Part shown: piece by piece, positions 62,303 through 64,000 of the stretch
Layout: every line of letters begins with the position of its first letter
How positions within the stretch are numbered: the stretch's first letter is position 1
Source of the DNA: Hallella multisaccharivorax DSM 17128
GTDB taxonomy: Bacteria; Bacteroidota; Bacteroidia; Bacteroidales; Bacteroidaceae
DNA: 64,000 nucleotides
Assembly (NCBI RefSeq): GCF_000218235.1
Contig: NZ_GL945017.1
Coordinates: 399,297 to 463,296, forward strand
Reading direction: 5' to 3'
Position numbers and translations under genes: made by a program
The notes under the pieces: model-generated
The model's database searches: none
What the model was told of the DNA's origin: nothing
Seen by the model: only the letters and a program-made list of their open reading frames with translations

Positions 62303-62390
62303 GCGTTGCCTTTACACCGTAGACGCATTGCCTTTACACCGTAGACGCATTGCCTTTACACCGTAGACGCGTTGCCTTTACATTGCTGCC
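62303..62390. repeat. 22-bp tandem array, family B, four units
   Basis: Units at 62303, 62325, 62347 and 62369 with consensus GC(A/G)TTGCCTTTACACCGTAGAC reading on in 22-base steps; the fourth unit decays after TTTACA. It begins 25 bases after the GH27 stop. It shares the TGCCTTTAC(A/G)CCGTAGA core with 2404-2469. Confidence 0.88.
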
Positions 62391-62450
62391 GCCATTCAGA
62401 CGAGGCAAAAAGGCTCCCGCCTGATAATTTTACAGAAAAACGCCTGAATA

Positions 62451-62482
62451 TTTGCAGGATTGCGGAAAAGTCCGTAACTTTG
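62451..62482 (+). promoter_or_regulatory. Promoter of the rimP-nusA operon
   Basis: TTTG (62451-62454), a 20-base spacer and TAACTTTG (62475-62482): an exact consensus match. Confidence 0.8.
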
Positions 62483-62495
62483 CAGTGTTCAGTGG

Positions 62496-62533
62496 AATGA
62501 GGGACTCCTAAAAAGCGAGTTCCTCATTTTTTT
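62496..62533 (+). terminator. Leader terminator (possible attenuator) between the promoter and rimP
   Basis: AATGAGG (62496-62502) pairs with CCTCATT (62522-62528), with ACTC/GAGT above one mismatch, a 9-base loop and seven T directly behind. It lies downstream of the predicted start site and 14 bases before the rimP ATG, so it ends the operon's own leader unless read through. Confidence 0.7.
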
Positions 62534-62546
62534 ATAACTTCAATAC

Positions 62547-63014
62547 ATGATAGACAAAAGCGTCGTAAAAGGATTAGTAGAAGAGTGGCTTAAGGACAAA
62601 GAGTATTTTCTTGTAGACCTGAACATCAGCCCTGATGACAAGATTACCGTTGAGATCGACCATGCCGACGGCGTGTGGATTGAGGATTGCGCCAATCTGA
62701 GCCAGTTCATCGAGGACCATCTCAACCGCGACGAGGAAGACTATGAGCTCGAAGTAGGCTCTGCAGGTCTCGGCCAGCCTTTCAAAGTGGCCCGCCAATA
62801 CGAGATTTTCATCGGCGAGCCCGTAGAGGTACTCAACGGCGACGGCAAGAAAACAAAAGGTGTCTTGAAGAGTGTCGACGGCCGCGACTTCACTGTGACC
62901 GTCAATGAAAAGGTGAAGGTGGAAGGCAAAAAGCGCCCTGTGATGATGGACGTGGACCACACTTTCAACATGGATACCGTGAAATATACGAAATATTTGA
63001 TCAGTTTTAAATAA
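62547..63014 (+). CDS. rimP: Ribosome maturation factor RimP
   Basis: 155 residues. The RimP N-domain (YFLVDLNISPDDKITVEID, ISQFIEDHLNRDEED-type segment seen as LSQFIEDHLNRDEED) is followed by YELEVGSAGLGQPFK, which corresponds to the LEVSSPGLDRPL motif with alanine and glutamine replacing the usual residues, and an SH3-like C-domain (VLKSVDGRDFTVTV). It helps 30S subunit assembly. nusA follows after 22 bases in the order known from many bacteria. Confidence 0.95.
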   Translation: MIDKSVVKGLVEEWLKDKEYFLVDLNISPDDKITVEIDHADGVWIEDCANLSQFIEDHLNRDEEDYELEVGSAGLGQPFKVARQYEIFIGEPVEVLNGDGKKTKGVLKSVDGRDFTVTVNEKVKVEGKKRPVMMDVDHTFNMDTVKYTKYLISFK

Positions 63015-63036
63015 AAAACAAAAAAGATACACAGCT

Positions 63037-64000
63037 ATGCCAGTAAGAAAAATGGACGACGAGCAGGTGAGCATGATTGGCTCCTTCCGTGAGTTTCAGG
63101 ATACGAAGCATATTGACCGCACCACACTTGTAAGCGTGCTCGAGGAGAGTTTCCGCAATGTCCTCTCCAAGATTTTTGGGTCTGACGAGAACTTTGACGT
63201 TATTGTCAACCCCGACAAGGGTGATTTTGAGATTTACCGCAACCGCATGGTTGTGGCCGATGGTGAAGTGGCCGATGAGAATAAGGAGATCAGTCTGACC
63301 GACGCCCGGAAGATCGACACCGACTATGAGGTGGGCGAGGAAGTGTCCGAGCCCGTCGACTTTGCTAAGTTCGGCCGCCGCGCCATCCTCACGCTCCGCC
63401 AGACACTGGCCAGCAAGATTCTTGAGTTGGAGCACGACGCCCTCTACAATAAGTATAAGGACCGTGTGGGACAGATCATTGCCGCCGAAGTCTACCAAGT
63501 CTGGAAGCGCGAGGTGCTTCTCGTGGATGACGACAACAACGAACTGCACCTGCCTAAGAGCGAGCAGATTCCGGCCGACGTCTACCGCAAAGGCGAGACA
63601 GTAAGGTGTGTCATTGAACGCGTGGACAACGAGAACAACAATCCCCGCATCATCCTCTCACGCACCAGCCCCATTTTCCTGCAGCGGCTACTTGAGAACG
63701 AGGTGCCTGAGATCCAGGACGGTCTCATCGCCATCAAGAAGATAGCCCGTATGCCCGGTGAGCGCGCCAAGATCGCGGTGGAGAGCTACGACGACCGCAT
63801 TGACCCCGTGGGCGCATGCGTGGGTGTGCATGGAAGCCGTGTGCACGGCATCGTGAGAGAGCTCGATAACGAGAATATTGATGTCATCAACTGGTCGGCC
63901 AACACCAAGCTCTTCATCCAGCGCGCCCTGAGTCCCGCTCAGGTCACCGACATTAAGCTTGATGAGGAGAGCCACAAGGCCAGCGTCTATCTGCAGCCCG
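63037..64000 (+). CDS. nusA: Transcription termination/antitermination protein NusA, 3' end cut by the window
   Basis: 321 codons to the window edge without a stop. The N-terminal RNA-polymerase-binding domain (TLVSVLEESFRNVLSKIFG, NPDKGDFEIYRNRMVV) is followed by the S1 domain (about 135-205, GQIIAAEVYQV, CVIERVDNENNNPRIILSRT) and the first KH domain (AIKKIARMPGERAKIAVES, DPVGACVGVHGSRVHGIV). It controls pausing and termination. Start chosen at 63037 (MPVRKMDDEQ). The expected second KH domain lies beyond the edge. Confidence 0.96.
   Translation, partial: MPVRKMDDEQVSMIGSFREFQDTKHIDRTTLVSVLEESFRNVLSKIFGSDENFDVIVNPDKGDFEIYRNRMVVADGEVADENKEISLTDARKIDTDYEVGEEVSEPVDFAKFGRRAILTLRQTLASKILELEHDALYNKYKDRVGQIIAAEVYQVWKREVLLVDDDNNELHLPKSEQIPADVYRKGETVRCVIERVDNENNNPRIILSRTSPIFLQRLLENEVPEIQDGLIAIKKIARMPGERAKIAVESYDDRIDPVGACVGVHGSRVHGIVRELDNENIDVINWSANTKLFIQRALSPAQVTDIKLDEESHKASVYLQP

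Overview
The window is chromosomal DNA of a member of the Bacteroidota, most probably Prevotellaceae (Prevotella or a close relative). The evidence is: two SusC/SusD pairs, a FecI/FecR regulatory pair, Ser-type sulfatase and glycoside hydrolase genes, a four-helix-bundle 'suffix' protein, a PCMD protein, and repeated Bacteroidota promoters of the form TTTG-(19/20)-TAnnTTTG with no Shine-Dalgarno requirement. Both ends cut genes: an EamA transporter on the left and nusA on the right.

Layout. 0-2.7 kb: EamA transporter, a repeat-bounded gap, pncB, and a creatininase remnant next to a 22-bp repeat array. 2.7-14.5 kb: a divergently transcribed sialic acid locus. The leftward operon codes for a two-domain sialate O-acetylesterase, a Kelch protein (NanM-like), an MFS transporter and N-acetylneuraminate lyase. 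The rightward operon codes for SusC, SusD and an AGE-type 2-epimerase. Together they would deacetylate, import and convert sialic acid to ManNAc, pyruvate and then GlcNAc; no sialidase lies in the window. 14.5-30.3 kb: a truncated DoxX gene, tRNA-Asn, an S41 protease, a thioredoxin-fold lipoprotein without redox cysteines, a NUDIX enzyme, topA-aroK-speA-argB-ECF sigma, an acetyltransferase-like gene, parE and a second S41 protease. 30.4-41.6 kb, leftward: a small membrane protein, a CPBP protease, ribF, a Ca2+ P-type ATPase, dprA, a thioesterase, a four-helix-bundle gene wrapped in repeats, DUF2851, a beta-barrel protein and a PCMD lipoprotein. 41.8-48.6 kb, rightward: dapB, lepB, a catalytically dead lepB paralogue, wbqC-like, a Na+/solute symporter, ruvB, coaD and ybeY. 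48.7-62.3 kb: an ECF sigma/anti-sigma (FecI/FecR) controlled polysaccharide utilisation locus with STN-type SusC, SusD, Ser-type sulfatase and metallophosphatase, followed by separately promoted GH20, a GH97 remnant and GH27. It probably acts on sulfated host-type glycans. 62.5-64 kb: rimP-nusA behind a promoter and a terminator-like leader hairpin.

The most unusual feature is repetitive intergenic DNA. Four arrays have an exact 22-bp period, three of them with four units (88 bp) and one with three clear units. They fall into two sequence families. Two arrays of one family sit directly behind the two S41 protease genes. A second kind of repeat, degenerate TCTATC- or CTCAA-type tracts, runs into coding ends, so that it supplies the stop codons of pncB, the four-helix-bundle gene and DUF2851 and the C-terminal tail of CoaD. 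All assignments are from reading the sequence; no database search was run.
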